Source: an uncultured Christensenellaceae bacterium (GTDB lineage: Bacteria > Bacillota > Clostridia > Christensenellales > Aristaeellaceae). Taken from it: a stretch of 18,168 nucleotides of DNA. The notes under the pieces are model-generated. The model was not told the DNA's origin and made no database searches. It was given only the letters and a program-made list of their open reading frames with translations. The stretch's first letter is position 1, and every line of letters starts with the position of its first letter. Below, one piece after another: positions 1-7,235 of the stretch. The position numbers and the translations under genes were made by a program. The stretch covers positions 1 through 18,168 of the forward strand of contig CAJOPV010000112.1 in the NCBI GenBank assembly GCA_905236495.1, written 5' to 3'.

Positions 1-24
1 CATTTTACAGCAAATGGATGCAAT

Positions 25-110
25 CCATCGAAAGTCTGTCTGCTGACTTTCGATGGCAGCGCATCGACTTTGTCGATGCGCTGAATCGGCAGAGCGTTTG
101 CTCTGCCGAT
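25..110. repeat. Tandem triple-hairpin array (left edge)
   Basis: Three perfect inverted repeats lie almost end to end in non-coding DNA. Hairpin 1 has arms 25-36 and 45-56 (12 bp, 8-nt loop). Hairpin 2 has arms 57-68 and 72-83 (12 bp, TTT loop). Hairpin 3 has arms 85-95 and 100-110 (11 bp, GTTT loop). Only one base (84) separates hairpins 2 and 3, and none separates 1 and 2. There is no U-run after any stem on either strand, so they are not ordinary intrinsic terminators. The array lies 3' of the leftward gene at 134-892. A similarly built array sits at 17962-18091. The stems are seen directly; function is unknown. It could be a structured RNA, a 3'-UTR element or a mobile hairpin repeat. 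Confidence 0.6.
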
Positions 111-133
111 CGTTCTGTCAGGCTCTCATCGAA

Positions 134-892
134 TCAATGGTTTTCCAGGGGCAGCAGCACGGTATCCCCGTCCCGGGTGACGATCTGAAAGCCGAACCAG
201 CTTTGGAAAGCCCCTTCGCTGCGGACAGCTCCGCCCTCTTTCACCGTGATGCTGCCATCCACCTCCAGATACTTTCCTTCCGGGATCAGCAGGGTCTCCC
301 CCGCCTCCACGGTCAGATCGGCTGCCACCGTAACGCGGTCGATGGAGGGGTTTTGATACATGGCGTTCAGATCCTTCACCGTCATGTCCGGGTCCTCCAT
401 CCGCCAATCCAGCTCAAACCCCGCCGGGGTGCCGGAGGCGGGCTTTACGATCTCTCCGGCCCCGTAGGATACGGCGGCATAGCCCTCCGTAGAGGCAGAT
501 TGAAGCAGGATCAGCCTGCCGCCGTTCACATACACCACGGAAATGGCGAAGGGCACGCCGTAGTTATTGACGGTCGTCAGGCTGCCGCCCACCTCCACCT
601 CGCCGCCCTCCAGGATCATCAGCGACAGGAAGATGGCCTCTCCCACGAAATGGGGGCCGTCCAGGGTCAGCGCCGCGCCCTCGGGGATCAGCAGGGTCTT
701 TCCCGTCGGCACCGTCAGCATATCCACCATGGCGATCCGGCCCTCCACCGTGATCCGGCTGACGGATTCATCCTCCAGGGCGGCCTTCAGCTCCTCAAAG
801 CTGCCGACGGTAACCTCCCCGCCCTCCGCCATCGCGGATACGGACGCGGCGAGCAGCGTCAGGCACAGCAGCGCGCAAATCCATTTTTTCAT
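134..892 (-). CDS. Exported protein with two beta-solenoid-like repeats, function unknown
   Basis: This 252-residue protein has a typical Sec signal peptide (Lys-Lys start, hydrophobic core at about 5-18, probable cleavage after SAMA near residue 22), so it is probably secreted. Residues 27-79 and 170-213 form an internal duplication: each unit runs from a V/M-T-V strand to a shared TLLIPEG motif (66-72 and 200-206) and ends in L-x-[LV]-D-G. Short strand-turn units with Gly/Asn/Asp turns recall right-handed beta-helix or leucine-rich-like surface proteins of Clostridia. No catalytic motif is visible. The start is supported by AAAGGAGA at 899-907 and a consensus promoter at 945-973. It is transcribed alone, divergently from the NUDIX gene. 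The family is not recognised; adhesion or carbohydrate binding would be a guess. Confidence 0.85.
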   Translation of the reverse strand: MKKWICALLCLTLLAASVSAMAEGGEVTVGSFEELKAALEDESVSRITVEGRIAMVDMLTVPTGKTLLIPEGAALTLDGPHFVGEAIFLSLMILEGGEVEVGGSLTTVNNYGVPFAISVVYVNGGRLILLQSASTEGYAAVSYGAGEIVKPASGTPAGFELDWRMEDPDMTVKDLNAMYQNPSIDRVTVAADLTVEAGETLLIPEGKYLEVDGSITVKEGGAVRSEGAFQSWFGFQIVTRDGDTVLLPLENH

Positions 893-931
893 GTGATTTC
901 TCCTTTCGGCGTCGTTTTTGGGTTATCGGTT

Positions 932-960
932 TTGATGTGCTTTGATTTTAACATTATTTT
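932..960 (+). promoter_or_regulatory. Candidate sigma-A promoter of the NUDIX gene
   Basis: TTGATG (932-937), a 17-bp spacer and TATTTT (955-960) lie 48 bp before the NUDIX start. Both boxes are imperfect. The site is interleaved with the strong leftward promoter, so the two may interfere. Confidence 0.4.
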
Positions 961-973
961 CCACTCCTGTCAA
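945..973 (-). promoter_or_regulatory. Sigma-A promoter of the leftward exported-protein gene
   Basis: On the minus strand there is a perfect -35 TTGACA (968-973), a 17-bp spacer and a -10 TAAAAT (945-950). It lies 53 bp before the start codon at 892. It overlaps the candidate rightward promoter at 932-960. Confidence 0.8.
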
Positions 974-1008
974 CGGGAAAGGCAAATGCGTAAAATCGGG
1001 AGGGCTTT

Positions 1009-1497
1009 ATGAAGGAAATCGAAATTTTAGGCGAAAACCGCTTTGAAACCTTTGCCAAAACCCGGGCCGGCAGCCGGGCGGTGATCCTGCGGAACGGTAT
1101 GATCCTGCTTTCCCATGAAACCGTCACCGGCTGGTGGCTGGTGCCCGGCGGCGGCATGGAGGGAAGCGAAACGCCGGAGGAATGCTGCGTGCGGGAGACG
1201 GAGGAGGAAACGGGCGTCGTCGTCCGGCCCCTGCGGCAATTCCTGACGCTGAAGGAATACTATGAAGAATACCGCTACGTCAGCCATTATTTCATCTGTG
1301 AGATCGCAGGGGCCGGGCACATGCACCTTACCGACGCGGAGGCGCGCCGGGGCCTGGAGCCCCGATGGATCCCCCTGCAGGAGGCGGTGGACCTGTTTTC
1401 CCGGCATCAGGAATACGCCCCAGTCTGCGAGGAACAGCGGGGCGCGTACCTCAGGGAATACACCGCCCTGAAGGAGTTTTTGAAGGCCCGTGGATAA
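1009..1497 (+). CDS. NUDIX hydrolase
   Basis: NUDIX enzymes cleave nucleoside diphosphates linked to another group X, using Mg or Mn held by the NUDIX box. The box here is complete: G48, five residues, E54, seven residues, then R62-E63-T64-E65-E66-E67-T68-G69-V70, fitting GX5EX7REUXEEXGU apart from Thr at the first hydrophobic position. The 162-residue length is typical for a single-domain cytoplasmic NUDIX protein. Substrate cannot be read from the sequence; candidates are ADP-ribose-like compounds, oxidised nucleotides or nucleotide sugars. The ATG is preceded by GGGAGGG at 998-1004. The gene is divergent from the exported-protein gene and separate from the regulator that follows 140 bp downstream. 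Confidence 0.92.
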   Translation: MKEIEILGENRFETFAKTRAGSRAVILRNGMILLSHETVTGWWLVPGGGMEGSETPEECCVRETEEETGVVVRPLRQFLTLKEYYEEYRYVSHYFICEIAGAGHMHLTDAEARRGLEPRWIPLQEAVDLFSRHQEYAPVCEEQRGAYLREYTALKEFLKARG

Positions 1498-1637
1498 ACA
1501 AAGCTCGTTTTTCCTCATTCGCAACCGCCGGTTGACAAATTTTCAGGTCTTCTTGGTGGCTGGCAACCGAAAAAATGCGTAAGATCAGGCCGTCGGATGC
1601 GAAACCCGGCAAACAAAACAGACGGAGGAAAAAGAAA

Positions 1638-2615
1638 ATGATCCTTGCAGACAAAATCATTCAGCTGAGAAAAAAGAACGGCTGGTCCCAGGAGGAGCTG
1701 GCGGAAAAGCTGGGCGTATCCCGGCAGGCGGTATCCAAATGGGAAGGGGCCCAGGCCACGCCCGATCTGGGCAGGCTGCTGGCGATGAGCCAGCTCTTCG
1801 GCGTCACCACGGATTATCTTTTGAAGGATGATATGGAGCAGGAGGAGGCCGCCCCGGAGGAGGGCGGGCAGCCTCTGCGCCGCGTCGCCCTGGCGGAGGC
1901 GGACGCTTTTCTTTCCTGGCGGGATAAGGCGTCGCTGCTGATCGCCGGCGGGGTGCTGCTGTGCATGCTGGGCGTCGCCATCATGCTGGCGCTGATGGCG
2001 GCAGGCGATTATGCCTCCGTAGGCATCTCCCCGGAGCTGGGCGGCAGCCTGGGCGTGGGGATCTTGCTGGTGTGCACGGCAGCGGCGGTGGGCGTTTTCA
2101 TTTACTGCGGGCACAAAAACAGCCCTTACGAATTCCTGGACAAAGAGGATTTTGATACCGAATACGGCGTAGAGGGCATGGCCCGGAAAAAGAGGCAGGC
2201 GCAGCAAAAAAGCCATCTGATCTGCCTGTGCGTCGGCATCGCCCTGTGCGTCGTTTCCCCGATCCCCCTGATCATGGGCGCCCTGCTCTATGATTTCAGC
2301 CAGGCTCTGATGCTGTGCCCCACGGTGCTTCTGGCAGGTGTTGGCACGGCGCTGTGCATCGTGGCGGGGGTCCGCCGCGCCGCCGTGGATAAGCTGCTCA
2401 AGCAGGGGGATTACTCCTTGGAAGCCAAACGCATAAGCCGCGCCATGGGCCCCATCAGCGCGGTTTACTGGCTGCTGGCTACGGCGATCTTCCTGGCCTG
2501 GAGCTTCCTGGGAAACGCCTGGGATGTGAGCTGGATGCTCTGGCCCATCGCCGGGGTGCTTTACGCCGCCCTGCGGGCGCTGTGCTCCCTTCTGATGCAG
2601 AAAAAGGACGCCTGA
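1638..2615 (+). CDS. XRE-family transcriptional regulator with a C-terminal membrane domain
   Basis: The N-terminal 62 residues form a classic Cro/C1-type helix-turn-helix: IIQLRKKNGWSQEELAEKLG, then SRQAVSKWE as the recognition helix and a D-Y-L-L end. An acidic linker (66-77) leads to about six hydrophobic segments (near 100-121, 137-157, 193-217, 223-244, 272-291, 297-318). The protein is therefore a DNA-binding domain tethered to an integral membrane domain, a layout common in Clostridia; the signal sensed is unknown. I chose the ATG at 1638, not the in-frame ATG at 1575, because GGAGGA at 1624-1629 is well placed and the upstream 21 codons encode a basic tail absent from HTH proteins. 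The total is 325 aa. Targets may be neighbouring genes or its own promoter, but no operator is clear. Confidence 0.88.
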   Translation: MILADKIIQLRKKNGWSQEELAEKLGVSRQAVSKWEGAQATPDLGRLLAMSQLFGVTTDYLLKDDMEQEEAAPEEGGQPLRRVALAEADAFLSWRDKASLLIAGGVLLCMLGVAIMLALMAAGDYASVGISPELGGSLGVGILLVCTAAAVGVFIYCGHKNSPYEFLDKEDFDTEYGVEGMARKKRQAQQKSHLICLCVGIALCVVSPIPLIMGALLYDFSQALMLCPTVLLAGVGTALCIVAGVRRAAVDKLLKQGDYSLEAKRISRAMGPISAVYWLLATAIFLAWSFLGNAWDVSWMLWPIAGVLYAALRALCSLLMQKKDA

Positions 2616-2616
2616 T

Positions 2617-2645
2617 TTGCGTTCCGCCGTCCATTGTGGTATAAT
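2617..2645 (+). promoter_or_regulatory. Sigma-A promoter of the unknown gene at 2671
   Basis: TTGCGT (2617-2622), a 17-bp spacer and a perfect TATAAT (2640-2645) lie just after the stop codon of the XRE gene and 25 bp before the next start. Confidence 0.75.
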
Positions 2646-2670
2646 TGATCTGCTAAAGGAGGTGGACAGC

Positions 2671-3171
2671 ATGCCCAAGTACGAAGAACTGGTAAACAAG
2701 TATGCCAGGCGCCGGAAGGAAAACCTGGTGGATACCCTGACGGCGGGGCTCTCCTACGCCGATAACGTGGCGGTGGATTTGGGGCTCATAGAGGAAAGCG
2801 GCGTGCTGGATACCGTCACCGCCGCCGCCCCCTTCGCCGTCATCGCCGTCACCGAGCAGATGCGGGTGATTTTAGGCAAAAAGACGGGCAAGGCCGGGTT
2901 CAGCGACGCGGTGCAGCGAATGCTGAAAACAGGGGCCGCCATGGGGGTGGGCGCCCTGGCCGCCGCCGCCGCGGGGCCCGTCGCCGCCATGCCCGCCGCC
3001 ATGGGCACCCGGGCGCTGCTGGCAAAATACAGGAGCAAATCCCTCTTGAACCTGCGGGTGCAGGAGCGCACCTCCCGCCTCCGTTCCCTTCGGGACGCCC
3101 GCAGCCGACGGGACGCCGTGCCCGTCTCCCGCCCCGCCCTGCCTCCCGGGGCCGCCTATTTGGAAGAATAA
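2671..3171 (+). CDS. Conserved-looking protein of unknown function with Ala/Gly-rich hydrophobic segment
   Basis: This 166-residue protein does not match a family I recognise. The N-terminal 20 residues are charged and probably helical. Residues 48-62 and especially 88-113 are Ala/Gly-rich and hydrophobic and may insert in or associate with a membrane. Residues 115-149 are strongly basic, and the end is Pro-rich. No catalytic or metal motif is visible and there is no signal peptide. The start at 2671 is fixed by a near-perfect AAAGGAGGT at 2655-2663; an upstream TTG in frame at 2617 falls inside the promoter -35 box and is rejected. It has its own promoter and terminator, so it is monocistronic and likely well expressed. 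A structural or membrane-associated role is possible, but this is only inference. Confidence 0.8.
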   Translation: MPKYEELVNKYARRRKENLVDTLTAGLSYADNVAVDLGLIEESGVLDTVTAAAPFAVIAVTEQMRVILGKKTGKAGFSDAVQRMLKTGAAMGVGALAAAAAGPVAAMPAAMGTRALLAKYRSKSLLNLRVQERTSRLRSLRDARSRRDAVPVSRPALPPGAAYLEE

Positions 3172-3186
3172 CCGCATTCATTTTGT

Positions 3187-3213
3187 ACCGCCCGTTTATC
3201 AGGGCGGTTTTTT
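3187..3213 (+). terminator. Intrinsic terminator after the unknown gene
   Basis: ACCGCCC (3187-3193), an 8-nt loop and GGGCGGT (3202-3208) form a perfect 7-bp GC-rich stem, followed by a run of six T (3208-3213). It isolates the upstream gene from the germinant receptor operon. Confidence 0.92.
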
Positions 3214-3214
3214 C

Positions 3215-3244
3215 GTATATTTCCGGGCCGGGATCAGGATACTA
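3215..3244 (+). promoter_or_regulatory. Candidate sigma-G-type promoter of the ger operon
   Basis: GTATA (3215-3219), an 18-bp spacer and GATACTA (3238-3244) resemble the B. subtilis forespore sigma-G consensus, given from memory as GHATR-N18-CATNMTA. Only the first base of the -10 differs. It ends 17 bp before the GTG start of gerAA. The match is short and unproven, but forespore expression is what is known for gerA operons. Confidence 0.4.
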
Positions 3245-3261
3245 TACCGGGAGGGATCGCC

Positions 3262-4755
3262 GTGGAAAAAGAAGGTCAGAAGCTTCCTGAGGATTACGCC
3301 GCCCGGCTCCGCCTGCTTCGGGAGCGGAGCCACGCCATGGAAAGCGAAGACGTGGTGATCCGCCCCTTCCGGGCCATGGGACGGGAGGGAGCCCTTCTGT
3401 ACGTGGACGGGCTGGCCCGGAGCGAGGATATGGAGCGCTTTATCTTAAAGCCCCTGCTTGCCGCCTCCGCGCCTGAAAAGGATATCCGGGATCACATCCG
3501 CATGTCGCTGCTGCCTCTGGCCTCCGTAACCGTAGCGGAGGATGCAGACCAGGTGCTGACCCGGGTGTTTTCCGGGGACGCGGCCCTGATCCTGTCCGCC
3601 ATGCCCGGGGCGCTGATCGCGGACGTAAAGGGCTTTGCCCATCGGGCCGTGGGCCAGCCGGTGAACGAGTCGGTGGTGGCGGGGCCCCACGAGGGCTTTA
3701 CCGAAAGCCTGCGGGATAACGTGGTGCTGATCCGCCGGATGCTTCGCACCCCCGACCTCATCAGCGAAGAGATCACCGTAGGGGACGAGGTCCCCACCCG
3801 GCTGTGCCTCATGTACCGGCGCTCCGTGATTCAAAGGGATACGGTTGATGAGGTGCGACGGAGGCTTCGGCTGATCCGGGTGGATTACGTATCCAGCCTG
3901 GGCATGCTGGAGCAGCTGATGGAGGATCACCCGTTCTCCCTTTTGCCCCAGGCCGCCGCCACCGAGCGCCCGGACCGGGCGGTGAGCTTTCTCAATGAGG
4001 GCCAGGCCGTGATCGTCATGGAAAACGCCCCCCAGGTGCTGGCCCTGCCCGCCGGGTTTTGGCATCTTTTTCACGCGCCGGACGATACCGCCCTCCGCTG
4101 GCAGTACGGGGCCTTCCTGCGATTCCTTCGGCTGATCGGCATGGGCCTTGCCCTGCTTTTGCCCGGGGTTTTCCTGGCGCTGACCGTGTTTCACCCGGAG
4201 GGCATGAGCCTCAGCCTCCTCACCTCCGTGGTGGAAAGCCAGGCCCGGGTGCCCCTGACGCTGTTTGCTTCCCTGCTGCTGATGCTCTTCATTTTCAGCC
4301 TCATCAATGAGGCCGCTTCCCGGGTGCCGGGGGCCATGGGGGCCAGCCTGTCCATCGTAAGCGGCCTGATCCTGGGTCAGGCGGCGGTGGAAGCCGATCT
4401 CTTCAGCCCCCTGATCCTGATTGTGGTGGCCCTAAGCGGCCTGGGCAGCTATACCGCCCCCACCCACGCCCTGACCCTGGCCCTGCGCATCTGCCAGTTG
4501 GCGCTGGTGCTGGGGGCGGGGCTCGGCGGATACCTGAGCATGATCCCCCTGCTGTTCGTTTTTCTGCTGCGGCTTATGAACCTGACCAGCCTGGGCTTTC
4601 CCTACTTTGCGCCCATCGCCCCCAAACGGATCGCCAACCCGGATACCCTGCTGCGCCTGCCCGTCTGGACCCGGCGCACCCGAGGCCCCCTGGCAAGGGA
4701 AACGCCTTCCCCCGGCCCCATGCGGGGGTGGGAGAAGCCCAAGGAGGAAAAATGA
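3262..4755 (+). CDS. gerAA: Spore germination receptor subunit A (GerA family)
   Basis: GerA-type A subunits sit in the spore inner membrane and, with B and C subunits, sense nutrient germinants. The 497-residue length is normal for the family. The N-terminal 280 or so residues are soluble and carry family-like stretches such as GREGALLYVDGL, and LREN-like SLRDN. Membrane segments follow from about 288 to 440, including LINEAASRVPGAMGASLSIV and GLILGQAAVEADLFSPL, and the typical closing motif SLGFPYFAPIAPKR lies near 443-456. The start is GTG at 3262 with GGGAGGGA just upstream. Its stop overlaps the gerAB start (ATGA), so the two are translationally coupled. SpoVAF is a related paralogue, but the A-B-C gene order argues for a germinant receptor. 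The germinant cannot be inferred. Confidence 0.93.
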   Translation: MEKEGQKLPEDYAARLRLLRERSHAMESEDVVIRPFRAMGREGALLYVDGLARSEDMERFILKPLLAASAPEKDIRDHIRMSLLPLASVTVAEDADQVLTRVFSGDAALILSAMPGALIADVKGFAHRAVGQPVNESVVAGPHEGFTESLRDNVVLIRRMLRTPDLISEEITVGDEVPTRLCLMYRRSVIQRDTVDEVRRRLRLIRVDYVSSLGMLEQLMEDHPFSLLPQAAATERPDRAVSFLNEGQAVIVMENAPQVLALPAGFWHLFHAPDDTALRWQYGAFLRFLRLIGMGLALLLPGVFLALTVFHPEGMSLSLLTSVVESQARVPLTLFASLLLMLFIFSLINEAASRVPGAMGASLSIVSGLILGQAAVEADLFSPLILIVVALSGLGSYTAPTHALTLALRICQLALVLGAGLGGYLSMIPLLFVFLLRLMNLTSLGFPYFAPIAPKRIANPDTLLRLPVWTRRTRGPLARETPSPGPMRGWEKPKEEK

Positions 4756-5771
4756 CGCTGCCCGTCCCGTCCTATCGGCAAGCCGCCCTCGCCCGGGATA
4801 CCTGGGCCCTTTCCGCCCTGAACCTGTACGCCCAGGTGACGGTGGGCCTGGCCCTGTATGTCTATGGCGCGGTCAGCACCCCGGGGTATCTTTCCGTGCT
4901 GCTGGCGATGCCTTTGCTCTCCGGGCTTTTGCTGCTGACCCGATGGGCCGTGCAAAAAAGAAAACCGCCCCGGACGCTGCTGCTTCTGCCCTGCGCTGCC
5001 TGCCTCCTGGACGCGCAATCGGCTCTGTTTTCCCTGTGCGCCCTGATGGCGGACGTGATGCCGGATATCAGCCTGCCCGCAGCGGCCCTGGGGTGCGCGC
5101 TGCTCCTTTCCCTGGGGCTTTACCGCTTATCCCCCCACGCCCTGCCCCGGCTGTCCAGGCTGCTCATGTTTCTGATCGTGCCCATGCTTTTGTTTTGCGG
5201 CATTTGCGCCGCAGGCCACGGCAAGGCGGGGCATTTCTTCCCATTGTTTGGGTACGGGCCCCTATCCATCCTGAAAGGAACGGCGTGGATTTTGGGGGCC
5301 GCCGCCACCGCCTGCTGCCCCCTTTTCACGATGGACCCGCCCCCGGTAAAGGTGCTGCTGATCCCGCCGCTTTTATCCCTCCTGGGCGGAGCGGCGACGG
5401 CCTTCGCCGCCGCGTACCTGATGCCGGTTTATGCCCTGTCCGCGGCCCATACGGTGGGCTGGCGCCTGCTGCTTTTCACCCACATGACCCCCTCCGTGCC
5501 CTGCTGGTCGGTGCAGGTATGTGCGGAAATGCTGCTGCTGCTCCTTTCCCTCACCGTCAGCGTGGATCGGGCTGTGCGGCTGCTGGGCGTTTCTCTGGGG
5601 AAACAGGCGGCAGGGAGCCGGGCGGCGGCGCTGCTCCTGCTCCTGCTTGTCCCCGCGGCGGCGGCGGGCATTCCCGACGTGCAGGAAGCTCTGATCCGCA
5701 TTTTGCCCCTGAGGCTCCTGCTTTATCTGATCCCTCTTTTCCCGGCGGCAAAAAGGAGGCCCGAATCGTGA
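4752..5771 (+). CDS. gerAB: Spore germination receptor subunit B (GerAB-like permease)
   Basis: B subunits are integral membrane proteins of the amino acid-polyamine-organocation transporter superfamily that bind the germinant. This 339-residue protein has about ten hydrophobic segments spread over its full length and few charged residues, as expected; family members are usually about 360 aa, so it is a little short. Sequence identity to canonical GerAB is not obvious to me by eye, so the call rests partly on its position between clear A and C subunits and on its topology. The ATG at 4752 overlaps the gerAA stop and has AAGGAGG at 4741-4747. Its own stop overlaps the gerAC start (GTGA). It appears intact. 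Confidence 0.8.
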   Translation: MTLPVPSYRQAALARDTWALSALNLYAQVTVGLALYVYGAVSTPGYLSVLLAMPLLSGLLLLTRWAVQKRKPPRTLLLLPCAACLLDAQSALFSLCALMADVMPDISLPAAALGCALLLSLGLYRLSPHALPRLSRLLMFLIVPMLLFCGICAAGHGKAGHFFPLFGYGPLSILKGTAWILGAAATACCPLFTMDPPPVKVLLIPPLLSLLGGAATAFAAAYLMPVYALSAAHTVGWRLLLFTHMTPSVPCWSVQVCAEMLLLLLSLTVSVDRAVRLLGVSLGKQAAGSRAAALLLLLLVPAAAAGIPDVQEALIRILPLRLLLYLIPLFPAAKRRPES

Positions 5772-6886
5772 AGCGGCTTTTGCTCCTGCTGTGCCTTTGC
5801 GCGCTGTGCCTGTCCGGCTGCATGAGCCGGCAGCTGGAAGAAGAGCTGCTGGTGATCGTGCTGGGGGTGGATGCGGATGAAAACGATACGGTGTGCCTGA
5901 CGGTGAAGGTGCCCTCCTCCGCCGCCCAGCAGCAAAAGGAGGAGGACGGATATCTTCTCTATTCCGCCAAAGGCCGCGGCTTTGCCGACGCCCTGGCGAT
6001 GCTCCGGGCCGCCGCTCCCCGGCAATTGAATTTCTCCCAGGTGCGGGAGATCATCTTCGGTATCGGCGCGGCCCGGCAGGCGGATTTCAGCCTGCTCCTT
6101 TCCCAGATCGACGCCATTCCCCGGTTCCGCTGCTCCGCGGCGGTGATCGTATGCCGGGAAGAGGCCCGGGAATTCGTGGAGGCCTTAAAGCCCGATCTGG
6201 GGGTGCGGCTGAGCCGGTACGCGGATACCACCCTGTCCAATTCCGCAGGGAAGGGCTTCACCCCGGACACCGATCTGTGCGAAGCCCTTCGTGACCTGGG
6301 CCTGGGCTTTGAGGATCCGCTTTTGATCCTGGGTGCGGTAGGCGGCGAAGCGGACGGCAGCCCCGTCAACGAGGAAAATGTGCTGGACGCCCTGCCCGGG
6401 GCGCTGCCCTGGCAGGGAGCGGGAAAGATCGAGCTCTTCGGCGCCGCCGCCACCGACGGGGTGCGGGTCAGCGGCTTTCTGACGGGGTATGAAATGGCGC
6501 TGATCCACCTGATGGAAGGGGGCGCCTCTTCCCTGACGGTGCGGCAGGAAGCGGACGTGCCGCTGCACGTTACCGCTCTCCATCCCGCTAAGCTTTTCGT
6601 GGATGTGAGCGTCCGTCCCATCCGGCTCACGGCGGCGCTGACCTTCGAGGTGCACTATCCCCCCGGTCATGCCCCGGACGCGGCGGCGCTGCAAAAAACG
6701 CTGGCAGCCGATCTGGACCGGATGCTTGCCCACCTGCAAGCCCTCCGCTGCGACGGGGCGGGCTTTGGCAACGCGGCAGCGAGCCAATTTCTCACCGTGC
6801 AGGCCTGGGAGGCCCTGGGCTGGCGGGAGGCGTATGCCCGGGCCGAGCGGCAGATCATATTGACGGTGATCTGCCGGGAGGGATGA
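5768..6886 (+). CDS. gerAC: Spore germination receptor subunit C lipoprotein (GerAC)
   Basis: GerAC proteins are lipid-anchored components of the germinant receptor on the outer face of the spore inner membrane. Residues 1-18 form a lipoprotein signal: Lys-Arg, a Leu/Cys-rich core and the lipobox LSGC with the lipidated Cys at 18. The mature part begins in the family style with ELLVIVLGVDAD, followed by the NFSQVREIIFG segment and the TLSNSAGKG region typical of Ger(x)C. The length of 372 aa is normal. The start is GTG at 5768, overlapping the gerAB stop, with GGAGG upstream; a long open frame extends upstream in the same frame but is a shadow of gerAB. The gene ends 2 bp from the stop of the convergent bofA-like gene, with no terminator between. 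Confidence 0.92.
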   Translation: MKRLLLLLCLCALCLSGCMSRQLEEELLVIVLGVDADENDTVCLTVKVPSSAAQQQKEEDGYLLYSAKGRGFADALAMLRAAAPRQLNFSQVREIIFGIGAARQADFSLLLSQIDAIPRFRCSAAVIVCREEAREFVEALKPDLGVRLSRYADTTLSNSAGKGFTPDTDLCEALRDLGLGFEDPLLILGAVGGEADGSPVNEENVLDALPGALPWQGAGKIELFGAAATDGVRVSGFLTGYEMALIHLMEGGASSLTVRQEADVPLHVTALHPAKLFVDVSVRPIRLTAALTFEVHYPPGHAPDAAALQKTLAADLDRMLAHLQALRCDGAGFGNAAASQFLTVQAWEALGWREAYARAERQIILTVICREG

Positions 6887-6888
6887 GA

Positions 6889-7137
6889 TCACATCATGCC
6901 CAGGGCCATCACGGCGCCCCAGCCCGGCAGGCCCAGGCCCGCCGTCAAAAGGAAATTGAAGGCCGTCAGCCCCGGCAGCCCCAGCATACTCCCCAGGGAC
7001 AAAAGCGCCAGGGAAAGCGCCGCCCTGCCGCTCCATCGGGAGATCAGGCTGCCGGGCCGGATCAAAGAAGAAAACGCTCCCAGCGCAATAAAAAGCAGCA
7101 CGGTCAAGGCCAATAAAACACAGTGCGCTGTCCGCAT
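6889..7137 (-). CDS. bofA: BofA-family protein (pro-sigma-K processing inhibitor)
   Basis: BofA is a small membrane protein that, in B. subtilis, holds the protease SpoIVFB inactive with SpoIVFA until the forespore signal arrives, delaying sigma-K activation in the mother cell. This 82-residue product has hydrophobic segments near 5-24 and 37-54 and the C-terminal family signature, a Leu-Pro-Gly-Leu-T-x-FN segment followed by LGLPGWGAVMAL, matching the usual NP-hydrophobic-GLPG pattern. Length fits. A GGGGGTG Shine-Dalgarno-like site precedes the ATG. In many Firmicutes bofA sits by recR; here it is convergent with gerAC, and head-to-head with the CofE-like gene. No convincing promoter was found for it. 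If the assignment is right, the host should encode SpoIVFB and pro-sigma-K. Confidence 0.75.
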   Translation of the reverse strand: MRTAHCVLLALTVLLFIALGAFSSLIRPGSLISRWSGRAALSLALLSLGSMLGLPGLTAFNFLLTAGLGLPGWGAVMALGMM

Positions 7138-7170
7138 CAGAAATCACCCCCTGCATCCTATGCGTCTGCA

Positions 7171-7200
7171 TTGACAATCATGCCTTCCCAGGGGTATAAT
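7171..7200 (+). promoter_or_regulatory. Sigma-A promoter of the CofE-like gene
   Basis: A perfect TTGACA (7171-7176), an 18-bp spacer and a perfect TATAAT (7195-7200) precede the start codon by 35 bp. This is among the strongest promoters in the window and suggests vegetative expression. Confidence 0.88.
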
Positions 7201-7235
7201 AAAACGAATTTTACCAAGTCTTGGAGGTAATGGCT

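Noticed and set aside
25..110. CRISPR array
   Set aside because: The hairpins are not copies of one repeat and there are no regular spacers.
1532..1560. Promoter for the XRE gene from the perfect TTGACA at 1532-1537
   Set aside because: There is no -10-like hexamer at 16-18 bp (GGTGGC stands there). The inverted CAACCG/CGGTTG copies nearby (1522-1569) could be an operator, but evidence is too thin.
1515..2699. Minus-strand open frame of 394 codons opposite the XRE gene
   Set aside because: Composition rich in Gln, His, Arg and Ala with no domain; it is a GC-rich shadow of the real gene. The same holds for the long antisense frames at 3445-4194, 7158-8045 and 8620-9501.
4607..5767. Long upstream open extension of the gerAC frame
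   Set aside because: It lies across the gerAA end and all of gerAB, is Pro/Arg/Gly-rich as expected for an out-of-frame GC-rich reading, and GerAC has a clear GTG start with a lipoprotein signal at 5768.
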